From: Candidatus Peregrinibacteria bacterium Greene0416_19
GTDB taxonomy: Bacteria; Patescibacteriota; Gracilibacteria; Peribacterales; Peribacteraceae
DNA length: 64,000 bases
Direction of reading: 5' to 3'
Assembly: GCA_007375735.1 (NCBI GenBank)
Contig: VMEW01000009.1
Span: 1-64,000, forward strand
A model generated the notes under the pieces. It made no database searches. It was not told the origin of the DNA and saw nothing but the letters and a program-made list of their open reading frames with translations. Positions within the stretch are counted from its first letter, which is position 1. Each line of letters starts with the position of its first letter. Shown here piece after piece: positions 19,385 to 27,328 of this stretch. A program made the position numbers and the translations under genes.

Positions 19385-19639
19385 AGTCCGAAGACCGAGG
19401 GCACAAGGGCGCAGCCCGACATAAGTCCCTCCGAGGAATACAGCATCGGTCACTCGGCCCCGGCTTGGTGCTTCGTGCCGTGTTCCTCGCTGGTCTCCCG
19501 GACATGCAATGGGAGACTTTTTGTTTTATGCCGGGATTTCGAATCCCGGCTGCGGGAAACCCAATGCTCTTCCCGCTGCCTGCCCCACGTAGCTCGGAGA
19601 GCGACGTGGGGTCCGAATCCCGATTCCCTCAAAAAGAGT
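19385..19639 (+). promoter_or_regulatory. Structured 5' leader of rplJL (candidate L10 leader), containing a terminator-like hairpin
   Basis: gtctccc-ggacatgcaat-gggagac-ttttt (19493-19522), then gccgggatttcgaatcccggc and ccacgtagctcggagagcgacgtgg. Confidence 0.5.
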
Positions 19640-20179
19640 ATGGCTCTCACCCGCGCACAGAAGGCAGTCCAGCTCCAGGAGCTGAAGGAGAAGATGCAGA
19701 AGTCCCAGTCTGTGATCTTCGCCAACTACATCGGCCTGACGGTCGCGGAGGTGAGTGACCTGCGGCGGAAACTGCGCGCCGCCGGAGCAGAGATGAAGGT
19801 GGCCAAGAAGACGCTGATGTGCCTGGCCGCCAAGGAACTCCGCCTGCCCGAACCGGGTGATGACACCCTCACCGGCGCCGTCGCCTGCATCTTCAACTAC
19901 ACCGATCCGGTGGCCGGCGCGCAGGTAGCTCTGCAATACGCCAAAGATCACCCGCAGGTCGCATTCGTCAGCGGCATCTATGAAGGGAAGCTCCTCAGCC
20001 GGGCCGAGACGAAGATGCTGGCGGGCCTCCCGAACCGCCTGACCCTCCTCGCCATATTCGCCGGGATGCTCCGTTCCCCGCTCCGGCAGTTTGCAGGCAT
20101 CTGTCATGGCTCGATGACGAGCTTCGCTCGCGCCGTCAACGAACTCGCGAAGCAGAAGGCCTCTGCACCAGCAGCGTAA
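19640..20179 (+). CDS. rplJ: 50S ribosomal protein L10
   Basis: MALTRAQKAVQLQELKEKMQKSQSVIFANYIGLTVAEVSDLRRKLRAAGAEMKVAKKTL. Confidence 0.95.
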   Translation: MALTRAQKAVQLQELKEKMQKSQSVIFANYIGLTVAEVSDLRRKLRAAGAEMKVAKKTLMCLAAKELRLPEPGDDTLTGAVACIFNYTDPVAGAQVALQYAKDHPQVAFVSGIYEGKLLSRAETKMLAGLPNRLTLLAIFAGMLRSPLRQFAGICHGSMTSFARAVNELAKQKASAPAA

Positions 20180-20258
20180 TTTGCCCTTCTCCCGACTTCG
20201 CCATTTGGGCTTCGCCGGGCAAGCAACTCGCAATTCTCAATTCTTTCTCCCTCCTACC

Positions 20259-20657
20259 ATGGCCGACGCCACCGTCACCCTGACCGCCGATGAGCAGGCA
20301 GTCATCAGCGCACTCGAGAAGCTGAACATCCTGCAGCTCAGCACTGTCGTGAAGTACATGGAAGAGACCTACGGTATCTCCGCGGCCGCTCCGGTCGCGG
20401 TAGCAGCCGCTCCCGCCGGTGCCGCCGCAGAGGCCGCCGAAGAGAGGGCATCCTACAACGTGGAACTGACCGAGGGCGGCGCTCAGAAGATCGCCGTCAT
20501 CAAGGCGCTCCGCGAGATCACCCAGCTGCCCCTCGGCGAGGCGAAGGCGTTGGTCGACGGCGCGCCCAAGATGATCAAGGAGGGCGTGGCCAAGGGCGAT
20601 GCCGAGGCGTGGAAGAAGAAGCTGGAAGAGGCGGGCGCGAAGGTGACTTTGAAATAA
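20259..20657 (+). CDS. rplL: 50S ribosomal protein L7/L12
   Basis: VAAAPAGAAAEAAEERASYNVELTEGGAQKIAVIKALREITQLPLGEAKALVDGAPKMIKEGVAKGDAEAWKKKLEEAGAKVTLK. Confidence 0.97.
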   Translation: MADATVTLTADEQAVISALEKLNILQLSTVVKYMEETYGISAAAPVAVAAAPAGAAAEAAEERASYNVELTEGGAQKIAVIKALREITQLPLGEAKALVDGAPKMIKEGVAKGDAEAWKKKLEEAGAKVTLK

Positions 20658-20660
20658 GAG

Positions 20661-20777
20661 TCCGAAGAATCCGAGGACGTAAAGTCCCGTGGGGACCACG
20701 TCCCTTTACGGGATACCGAGGATGACAGTCATTCCTCGGAATCGTCGGATTCTTCGGTATCGTCGGCATCCTCAGAC
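20661..20777. repeat. Inverted array of 9-bp units, interrupted by a ~37-bp mini-palindrome (20676-20713)
   Basis: Right arm tcctcggaa|tcgtcggat|tcttcggta|tcgtcggca|tcctcagac; left arm tccgaagaa|tccgagga. Confidence 0.85.
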
Positions 20778-20929
20778 AGAGGTGAAAAGCGACATTGACA
20801 CCAATCCAAGTCAATGTATGCTGGAAGCAGCAATTCCTTTCATGCACAGATCTGCCCCGGTTCACCATCGGTCACCAGAAACTGAGAAGAAGGAAATCTG
20901 CGATTCCTTTATTTCCTTTTTTCTCTTTT

Positions 20930-21232
20930 ATGGCTGACGATCAGCAGCTTGTCTGCCGCGACTGCGGCTCCACGTTCACCTTCACTGGCGGTGAACAGGA
21001 ATTTTACGCCAGTAAGAACCTGAGCGCCCCCCAGCGCTGCAAGACATGCCGATCGGCTCGCAAGAACGATCGCATGGCCACGCGCGAGATGCACGACGCC
21101 ACGTGCGCCAAGTGCGGCGCCGCGTGCCAAGTGCCGTTCAAGCCGCGTCCGGCGGAGGAGGGCGGCAAGCCCGTCCTGTGCCGCGACTGCTTCATGGCGG
21201 AACGCTCCGGCGGCGGAAGCATGGCCGCGTGA
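20930..21232 (+). CDS. zinc-ribbon CxxC protein
   Basis: LVCRDCGSTFTFTGGEQEFYASKNLSAPQRCKTCR...ATCAKCGAACQVPFKPR...VLCRDCF. Confidence 0.8.
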   Translation: MADDQQLVCRDCGSTFTFTGGEQEFYASKNLSAPQRCKTCRSARKNDRMATREMHDATCAKCGAACQVPFKPRPAEEGGKPVLCRDCFMAERSGGGSMAA

Positions 21233-21263
21233 GGATTGCATCACGATGCTTTCCAAAGAAAAG

Positions 21264-21289
21264 TCCCTCCGGAAGGAGGGATTTTTTTG
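21264..21289 (+). terminator. Rho-independent terminator
   Basis: tccctccggaaggagggattttttt. Confidence 0.85.
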
Positions 21290-21304
21290 TAGGGTAAAGT
21301 ATTG

Positions 21305-21448
21305 TGCCCCCTCCCTGCGGCCCTCCCCCTCGCTTCGCTGGGAGAGGGCGGGATCAATACGCAATAATTTCATAGTGAAATCGCCCTCTCCCAGGCCGCA
21401 AGCCCGCGGGCTGAGGCCGAGGGGGAGGGGGCCGCAGGGAGGGGGCAT
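21305..21448. repeat. Large palindromic element, copy A
   Basis: tgccccctccctgcggccctccccctcg...gagggggagggggccgcagggagggggca. Confidence 0.9.
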
Positions 21449-21499
21449 GAACCAGGAGAGCAGCCGCTCACGACGTGAGCGAGGTATAGACTCCCCCCC

Positions 21500-22222
21500 G
21501 TGCCCTCTTCATCGCACTCCCGCCACCTCGAACTCGATCTCCTCCGCACCATCGCCATCGTGATGATGGTTGTGTATCACGGAGCATACGATCTCGCGAT
21601 GTTCCACGGATGGGCCATCGATCCGTTCTCCGGCGGATGGTGGGCGCTGGCGCGGACGACGCTCGTGCTGTTTTTGATCGTGTCCGGCATGTCGTTTGCG
21701 GTGTCATGGAATCGGACACCGATGGCCGCAAAATATTTCCGACGCGGCCTGTGGATCCTCACGTGGGGCATGGTCGTATCGCTCGCGACGGCGATCGTCG
21801 ACCCAGAAACATTCGTCCGCTTCGGTGTGCTGCACTTGATCGGAACAGGGACCCTGCTCCTCCCCTTCTTCGCGAGATTCCGTTCGTGGAATGTGATCGT
21901 TGGGATGGCGCTCATGCTTGCGTCGAGCCCGTTCCCCGCACCGTCAACCGGGAGCGCGGGCTCCCCGCTGCTCATCCCGCTCGGAATACCACCCGCGTCG
22001 TTCACCTCGGTCGACTACGTTCCGCTGATCCCGTGGTTCGGCGTGATGCTGATCGGCACCGGGATCGGGTCCTTGATCTACGGCCGATGGCAATGGAGAT
22101 GGGTGCCTGCGTGGGACCTCTGGAAATCCCTCGGCATGCCGGGACGGTATTCGCTGTGGATCTATCTGGTGCATCAACCGATTCTCCTCCTGCTCCTGCA
22201 GCTTCTCCTCAATGATCAATGA
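21500..22222 (+). CDS. DUF1624-like / heparan-alpha-glucosaminide N-acetyltransferase-like membrane protein
   Basis: LELDLLRTIAIVMMVVYHGAYDLAMFHG...; multiple TM; GTG start. Confidence 0.75.
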   Translation: MPSSSHSRHLELDLLRTIAIVMMVVYHGAYDLAMFHGWAIDPFSGGWWALARTTLVLFLIVSGMSFAVSWNRTPMAAKYFRRGLWILTWGMVVSLATAIVDPETFVRFGVLHLIGTGTLLLPFFARFRSWNVIVGMALMLASSPFPAPSTGSAGSPLLIPLGIPPASFTSVDYVPLIPWFGVMLIGTGIGSLIYGRWQWRWVPAWDLWKSLGMPGRYSLWIYLVHQPILLLLLQLLLNDQ

Positions 22223-22290
22223 GGTTGCAATAACATCAATTAAGTTTTATAATATAACTAACACCAATCTTTGTCATCACCTTATCATCC

Positions 22291-22335
22291 CTCTTCCCGG
22301 CCGATTTCCGATGCGGAAATCGGCCGGGAGAGGGT
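22291..22335. repeat. Strong inverted repeat
   Basis: ctcttcccggccgatttccg...cggaaatcggccgggagag. Confidence 0.85.
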
Positions 22336-22389
22336 ACGACGCGTCGTCTACCTGGCCTCCCGGCATTGAGTTCCTCAGAGGTGAAGAAT

Positions 22390-22593
22390 ATGTCCGCAGT
22401 CCAGACGCAGACGGCCCCCCGCACCACCGCCCGTATCGCGGCGGCCCTCGCCGAGTTCGTCGACGATCGCCCGATCGGCATGCAGGTTGAAGAGGCCCTG
22501 GATCCCCAGGGCGTCGACCTCAGCCACAACGGCTACGCCCGCGACGTCGCGGCGGCGTGGGGACACCCGTATCCGGAAAACTGGATCGGGTAA
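22390..22593 (+). CDS. small hypothetical protein
   Basis: MSAVQTQTAPRTTARIAAALAEFVDDRPIGMQVEEALDPQG... Confidence 0.5.
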   Translation: MSAVQTQTAPRTTARIAAALAEFVDDRPIGMQVEEALDPQGVDLSHNGYARDVAAAWGHPYPENWIG

Positions 22594-22708
22594 TCGCGTT
22601 CCCCCGCTCCCGCCGACCCGCACACCACCACACCGGTGGCGCGCGGGTCATTTTGCAAAGGGAACTCCCCTTTCAGACAGGGCTCTCCTCAATTAGACTC
22701 GTCCCCAC

Positions 22709-24319
22709 ATGTCAGCCTTCACGACTCGTCGCATACGCGAGGAGGATCCGGGACGTGACCGCGCTGAGCGCGGTGGGTGGCGTGGTGCGGGGGGGGTCGT
22801 CAGGAGCAGCCGGACGCGCGCAGTGGCTTTGTTGGTACGGACAGTCCTACTCAGCAAACGGATCGGGTTGCTGCTGCGGGGATGGTACCGGGGGTGGAAA
22901 GCGCGACAGGAGGCCAATGGGCGGACACAGAGACTGCGGCGGATTCTGCGGCGGATCCTCTTCATCCTCCTCGGTATCCTCTTGGCGCTGCTGGTCCTGG
23001 CTGGAACGGTGAAGGCTCTGGTGTCCTCGGGATTCCTGGGCATCCACACGCTCTTCAGCGTGGCCGGCAAGGAGCTGCCGACGGATGAGGACGGCTACAC
23101 GAACTTCCTGCTCCTGGGGAGAGGCGACGCCTCCCACGAAGGCCCGGACCTGACGGATACCATCATAATCGCAAGCCTGGACCCCTGGAAGACTCGTAGC
23201 GCGGTACTCTTGAGCGTCCCCCGCGACCTCTTCATCGCGGATTCCCGGACGATCACCCGCGGACGCATCAACGAGTTCTACCGGGATTACAAAGGCTACC
23301 TGCGCCGGAAGGAAGGTCAGAGCGAGGAGGAGGCATCCCGGAACGCCATGCGGTTTCTGGCGGACGAGATCGGCGACCGGCTGCACCTCCCCATCCATCA
23401 CGTACTCATGGTCGATTTCATGGCGTTCGAGCAGGCGGTGGACGCGCTCGGAGGAGTGGACATCGACGTGCCGTACGACATTATGGACACGGAGTATCCC
23501 GGCCCGGACTACACCTATCAAACCTTCTCTATCAAAGCCGGCCGCCAGCACCTGGACGGGGCCACCGCTCTGCAATACGCCCGCTCGCGCCACACGACCA
23601 GCGACTTCGGGCGTTCCGCCCGCCAGCAGCAGCTCATCACCGCCCTGGGAGAACAGGCGCGGGAAACGGGACTGCTCGGGAGTCCCAGCCGCATCACCCA
23701 GTTCACACGGATCCTCGCAGAGCACACGGACATGACCATGGATTTCGGTGAGCTGCTGGGAGCGGCGAAGCTGGGCAAGCGCATTGATCAGAGTCGCGTC
23801 ATCAGCATGCAGCTGAATAATGAGAATGGCTACGATATCAGCCTCGTGTCCCCCGGCGGTTTTCTGTACAACCCGCCACGAGATCAGTTCGACGGCGCGT
23901 CGGTCCTGCTTCCCATCTCCATCCCCGAGTATCCCGTCACCTGGAAGCAGCTCCAGGCATTCGCGATCCTCCTCTTTAAGATGCGCACGATCCACCTCAG
24001 CCATCCGCAAATCTACGTATATAACGCCGGCGCGCAGAGCGGGCTCGGGCGCTTGCTCGCCACCGAGCTCACGCGGTACGGTCTGGCGCCAGCCGAAACC
24101 GCGAACTTCCCGACTGCGGAGAAGCGCGATACATCGGTCGTCATCGCCCGGACGGAGGCTGATAAGCCGGTTGCCCTTTTCTTCTCGTCGCTCTTCCGCC
24201 TGCCACTCGAGCTGCTGGATCCGGCATCCCCTCTGATGCAGGACCTGGGACAGGTGACGATCGTGCTCGGAAAGGACTATGTGTATCAGCCGATTCAGAA
24301 CCTCCTGCTGTCCCCATGA
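22709..24319 (+). CDS. LytR-CpsA-Psr (LCP) family protein
   Basis: LLLGRGDASHEGPDLTDTIIIASLDP...SVPRDLFI...ALGGVDIDVPYDIMD...GATALQYARSRHTTSDFGRSARQQQLI. Confidence 0.92.
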   Translation: MSAFTTRRIREEDPGRDRAERGGWRGAGGVVRSSRTRAVALLVRTVLLSKRIGLLLRGWYRGWKARQEANGRTQRLRRILRRILFILLGILLALLVLAGTVKALVSSGFLGIHTLFSVAGKELPTDEDGYTNFLLLGRGDASHEGPDLTDTIIIASLDPWKTRSAVLLSVPRDLFIADSRTITRGRINEFYRDYKGYLRRKEGQSEEEASRNAMRFLADEIGDRLHLPIHHVLMVDFMAFEQAVDALGGVDIDVPYDIMDTEYPGPDYTYQTFSIKAGRQHLDGATALQYARSRHTTSDFGRSARQQQLITALGEQARETGLLGSPSRITQFTRILAEHTDMTMDFGELLGAAKLGKRIDQSRVISMQLNNENGYDISLVSPGGFLYNPPRDQFDGASVLLPISIPEYPVTWKQLQAFAILLFKMRTIHLSHPQIYVYNAGAQSGLGRLLATELTRYGLAPAETANFPTAEKRDTSVVIARTEADKPVALFFSSLFRLPLELLDPASPLMQDLGQVTIVLGKDYVYQPIQNLLLSP

Positions 24320-25221
24320 CCCCCCGCGAGATCATCGCCGAAGCCTGGGCCATCACCAAGCGGGGGAAGCAGCTCCGCCGGTGGGGGGTCTTCTCGTCCT
24401 TCCTGGAAACACTCCTCTCCCTCAAGCTCCTCTCCTACCAGATCTACTTCCTGTGGCAATTCTTCACCGGCTACGAGTCCGGCTTCTTCGACGTGGAGAT
24501 TGCGGTCGCCAAACACTTCCCCCTGTGGTTCACCGTCATCTTCATCGGCGGCTTCCTGCTCCTGATGGCCATCGAGTGGGTCATGCCGCACCTGGCGACG
24601 GGGGCGATCATCGGGCTGGCCGCCAAATCTCACCGGAAGGAAGATGACGAAGGCGGTTTCGTGCTGGCGCTCTACAACTTCTTCCCCATCTTCGTCACGC
24701 ATGAGTTCTTCGTCTTCGGCTCCACCTCCCTCCTCATCACCTTCTGCTCGGTGGTGCTCCGGTACATCGACGGCAACATCAAGATCCTCATCATCCTGTT
24801 CGCCATCGGCATCTGGGCCTTCACCAACGTCCTCGGCTTCCTCTCCAGCTTCGCCCCCGCGGCCATCGTGGTGCAGAAGAAAGGCATCTTCGAGGCCATA
24901 GGCCAATCCTTCAAGCTGATCGTGTCCCACCTGAGCCATGTCATGTTCCTGCTCCTCCTGCTGCTCGTCATCAGCTTGCGGGTCGCGCTCAACGCGGCGG
25001 TGGTGCTCCTGGTCCCCGGCCTCGTCATCGGCCTAGGCCTGCTCCTCGCGATGTTCTTCTCCCCCGTCGTCAGTTACACCGCAGCCAGCATCGTGGGGAT
25101 GGGCCTCATTCTCCTCGCATCGTACTTCTTCGGCTACCTACACGTCTTCAAGGAAACGGTGTGGACGATCACGTACATGGAGCTGAAGAAAAAAAAGGAT
25201 CTGGACGTGATTGAGGGATAA
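24316..25221 (+). CDS. multi-TM hypothetical membrane protein
   Basis: 301-aa ORF, several TM segments, overlaps the LCP stop (ATGA). Confidence 0.75.
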   Translation: MTPREIIAEAWAITKRGKQLRRWGVFSSFLETLLSLKLLSYQIYFLWQFFTGYESGFFDVEIAVAKHFPLWFTVIFIGGFLLLMAIEWVMPHLATGAIIGLAAKSHRKEDDEGGFVLALYNFFPIFVTHEFFVFGSTSLLITFCSVVLRYIDGNIKILIILFAIGIWAFTNVLGFLSSFAPAAIVVQKKGIFEAIGQSFKLIVSHLSHVMFLLLLLLVISLRVALNAAVVLLVPGLVIGLGLLLAMFFSPVVSYTAASIVGMGLILLASYFFGYLHVFKETVWTITYMELKKKKDLDVIEG

Positions 25222-25233
25222 CATCCACCCACC

Positions 25234-26427
25234 ATGTCCGCCCGCCCCAAGGACTCCTCTCTACGCGGCAACATTCCCCGCCTCTTCCTTCTGGAAGCCT
25301 GCTCCGGTGGCATTTTCCTCATTCCCATCATCGTGCCGTTCTGGCAGTCGAACGGACTACGCTTGCAGGAAATTTTTGTACTCCAAGGTTTCTACGCCCT
25401 CTCGCTTTTCTTTCTGGAAATTCCTTCCGGCTACCTGGCCGACCGGTGGGGACGCAAGCGGGTGCTTGTGACGGGAAGTCTCTTCGGATTCCTGGGCATC
25501 CTTGCGCACGCGACGGGCGCCAGCTTCTGGGCGTTCCTCCTGGGCGAGCTCCTTCTCTCGGTCCAGGCAAGCTTCTACTCTGGTACGATAGAGGCCACCA
25601 CCTACGACACGCTCGTGGAGCTGGGGCAGGAGAAGACATATCGCAGGGTGGCCGGCCGGCAGAGCTTCTGCCGCTTCGGGACGGAGTCGATCTCCAGCCT
25701 GCTCGGCGGCTTCCTCATCCTCCTGACACTCCGCGCTCCCGTCTGGGCCACGCTCGTCCCCTTCGGCATCGGCCTCCTGGTCGCCATCAGCCTGGAGGAG
25801 CCGCCGCGCCACAAGCTGGTCGACGAGCGGCACGTGTCCGCCATCCTGCGCATCTGTCGTGAGACGTTCCACAACCCGGCGCTCCGCAGCGTCATCGTCC
25901 TCTCGAGCATCCTCTCCACGTTCACGATGGCCCTCTTCTGGCTCACGCAGCCCTATCAGGACATGATCGGACTGCCGCTCGCACTCTACGGCGTGACCCA
26001 TGCCCTCATCGTGGGCGCCGGGGCGCTGGCGGGCACCACGGTCCACCGCCTCGAGCGTTGGGCCGACGACCGCGTGGTCCTGATCATCATCGGTGCCATC
26101 CTGCTCCTGTGCTGCATCGCTCTGGGTTGGATACACGCGTGGTGGGGTCTGCTTGCCTTCGTCCTCGTCCGCATCACCTGGAGCATCCACAGCACCATGA
26201 CGATTGACCTGGTCAACCGCATGACCACTCCCGACTTCCGCGCCACGGTCCTCTCGCTCCGCGCCTTCGGTTTCCGTCTGCTCTTCGCCATCTCCGCTCC
26301 GCTCGTGGGCGGGCTCGCGGACGTGTCACTTCCACGGACATTTTTGATAGTGGGAGGAGTGGCCGGTGTGCTGCTGACGATGACATTCCTGATGATGCGG
26401 AAGGTGTGGAGGGAAATACCGGCGTGA
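25234..26427 (+). CDS. MFS transporter
   Basis: FFLEIPSGYLADRWGRKRVLVTGSLFGFLGIL; about 12 TM. Confidence 0.9.
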   Translation: MSARPKDSSLRGNIPRLFLLEACSGGIFLIPIIVPFWQSNGLRLQEIFVLQGFYALSLFFLEIPSGYLADRWGRKRVLVTGSLFGFLGILAHATGASFWAFLLGELLLSVQASFYSGTIEATTYDTLVELGQEKTYRRVAGRQSFCRFGTESISSLLGGFLILLTLRAPVWATLVPFGIGLLVAISLEEPPRHKLVDERHVSAILRICRETFHNPALRSVIVLSSILSTFTMALFWLTQPYQDMIGLPLALYGVTHALIVGAGALAGTTVHRLERWADDRVVLIIIGAILLLCCIALGWIHAWWGLLAFVLVRITWSIHSTMTIDLVNRMTTPDFRATVLSLRAFGFRLLFAISAPLVGGLADVSLPRTFLIVGGVAGVLLTMTFLMMRKVWREIPA

Positions 26428-26437
26428 AGTGGTGAGT

Positions 26438-26579
26438 ATGCCCCCTCCCTGCGGCCCTCCCCCTCGCTTCGCTGGGAGAGGGCGATTGAATTATTTCACG
26501 TGTGCATACTGAACCGCCCTCTCCCAGGCCGAGACCCCAGAGGATCGAGGCCGAGGGGGAGGGCCGCAGGGAGGGGGCA
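26438..26579. repeat. Large palindromic element, copy B
   Basis: atgccccctccctgcggccctccccctcgcttcgctgggagagggcg...ggccgagggggagggccgcagggagggggca. Confidence 0.9.
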
Positions 26580-26594
26580 CATTTGCCCTGTCTA

Positions 26595-26623
26595 TTGACA
26601 GTGGACAATCGTCCACCTAGCAT
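26595..26623 (+). promoter_or_regulatory. lexA promoter with SOS-box-like operator between -35 and -10
   Basis: ttgaca-gtggacaatcgtccacc-tagcat. Confidence 0.75.
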
Positions 26624-26647
26624 AGGGACCATCCTCCCCCTGTCCCT

Positions 26648-27277
26648 ATGACACCCGCCGCGACAGTCAAACGAGAAGACACTCTCACCTCCCACCAGCG
26701 GACAGTGCTGCAGTTCATCAAGGATTTCCAGCTGAAGCGCGGATACTCTCCGTCGCTGTCGGACCTGGCAGTCGGGTTCGGCGTGCGCAGCAAGAACGCG
26801 GTGGCGAAGGTGGTGAATGTGCTCTCTAAAGTGGGGCACCTGGAGAAGGACCCGAAGGGTCGCATCAAGATTCTGGAGCAGATGCACGACGCGTTCAGTC
26901 CCCTGACCCTGCCTCTGTTCGGGCCCATCGCAGCCGGTTTCGCCGCGCCCGTGGAGGAGCAGGCCGAGGAGACGGTGACACTCGAGAGCTACCTAGTCCG
27001 CGACAAGAAATCGACGTTCCTCCTCCGGGTGAAGGGCGACAGCATGATCGGTGCCGGCATACAGGAGGGCGACTTGGTGATTGCCGAGCGCGGCCGGGAG
27101 CCGAAGACGGGCGACATCGTCGTGGGGGTGCTGGACGGCGAGTTCACGCTCAAGCGACTGGTGCGGGAGAAGGGGAAATACTTCCTGCGGGCCGAGAATC
27201 CCAAATATCCCGATCTGTATGCGATGAGTGAGTTGCAGGTGGCGGGGGTCGTTCGCGGGGTGATCAGAAAATATTGA
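26648..27277 (+). CDS. lexA: LexA repressor
   Basis: N-terminal winged helix RTVLQFIKDFQLKRGYSPSLSDLAVGFGV; A-G cleavage site PIAAGFAAPVEE; GDSMIGAGI Ser and LKRL Lys. Confidence 0.95.
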   Translation: MTPAATVKREDTLTSHQRTVLQFIKDFQLKRGYSPSLSDLAVGFGVRSKNAVAKVVNVLSKVGHLEKDPKGRIKILEQMHDAFSPLTLPLFGPIAAGFAAPVEEQAEETVTLESYLVRDKKSTFLLRVKGDSMIGAGIQEGDLVIAERGREPKTGDIVVGVLDGEFTLKRLVREKGKYFLRAENPKYPDLYAMSELQVAGVVRGVIRKY

Positions 27278-27328
27278 ACAGATTGGCGGGTCAAAAAATC
27301 ATTTCGTCACAGTTTTTTCCTGTGTCCC

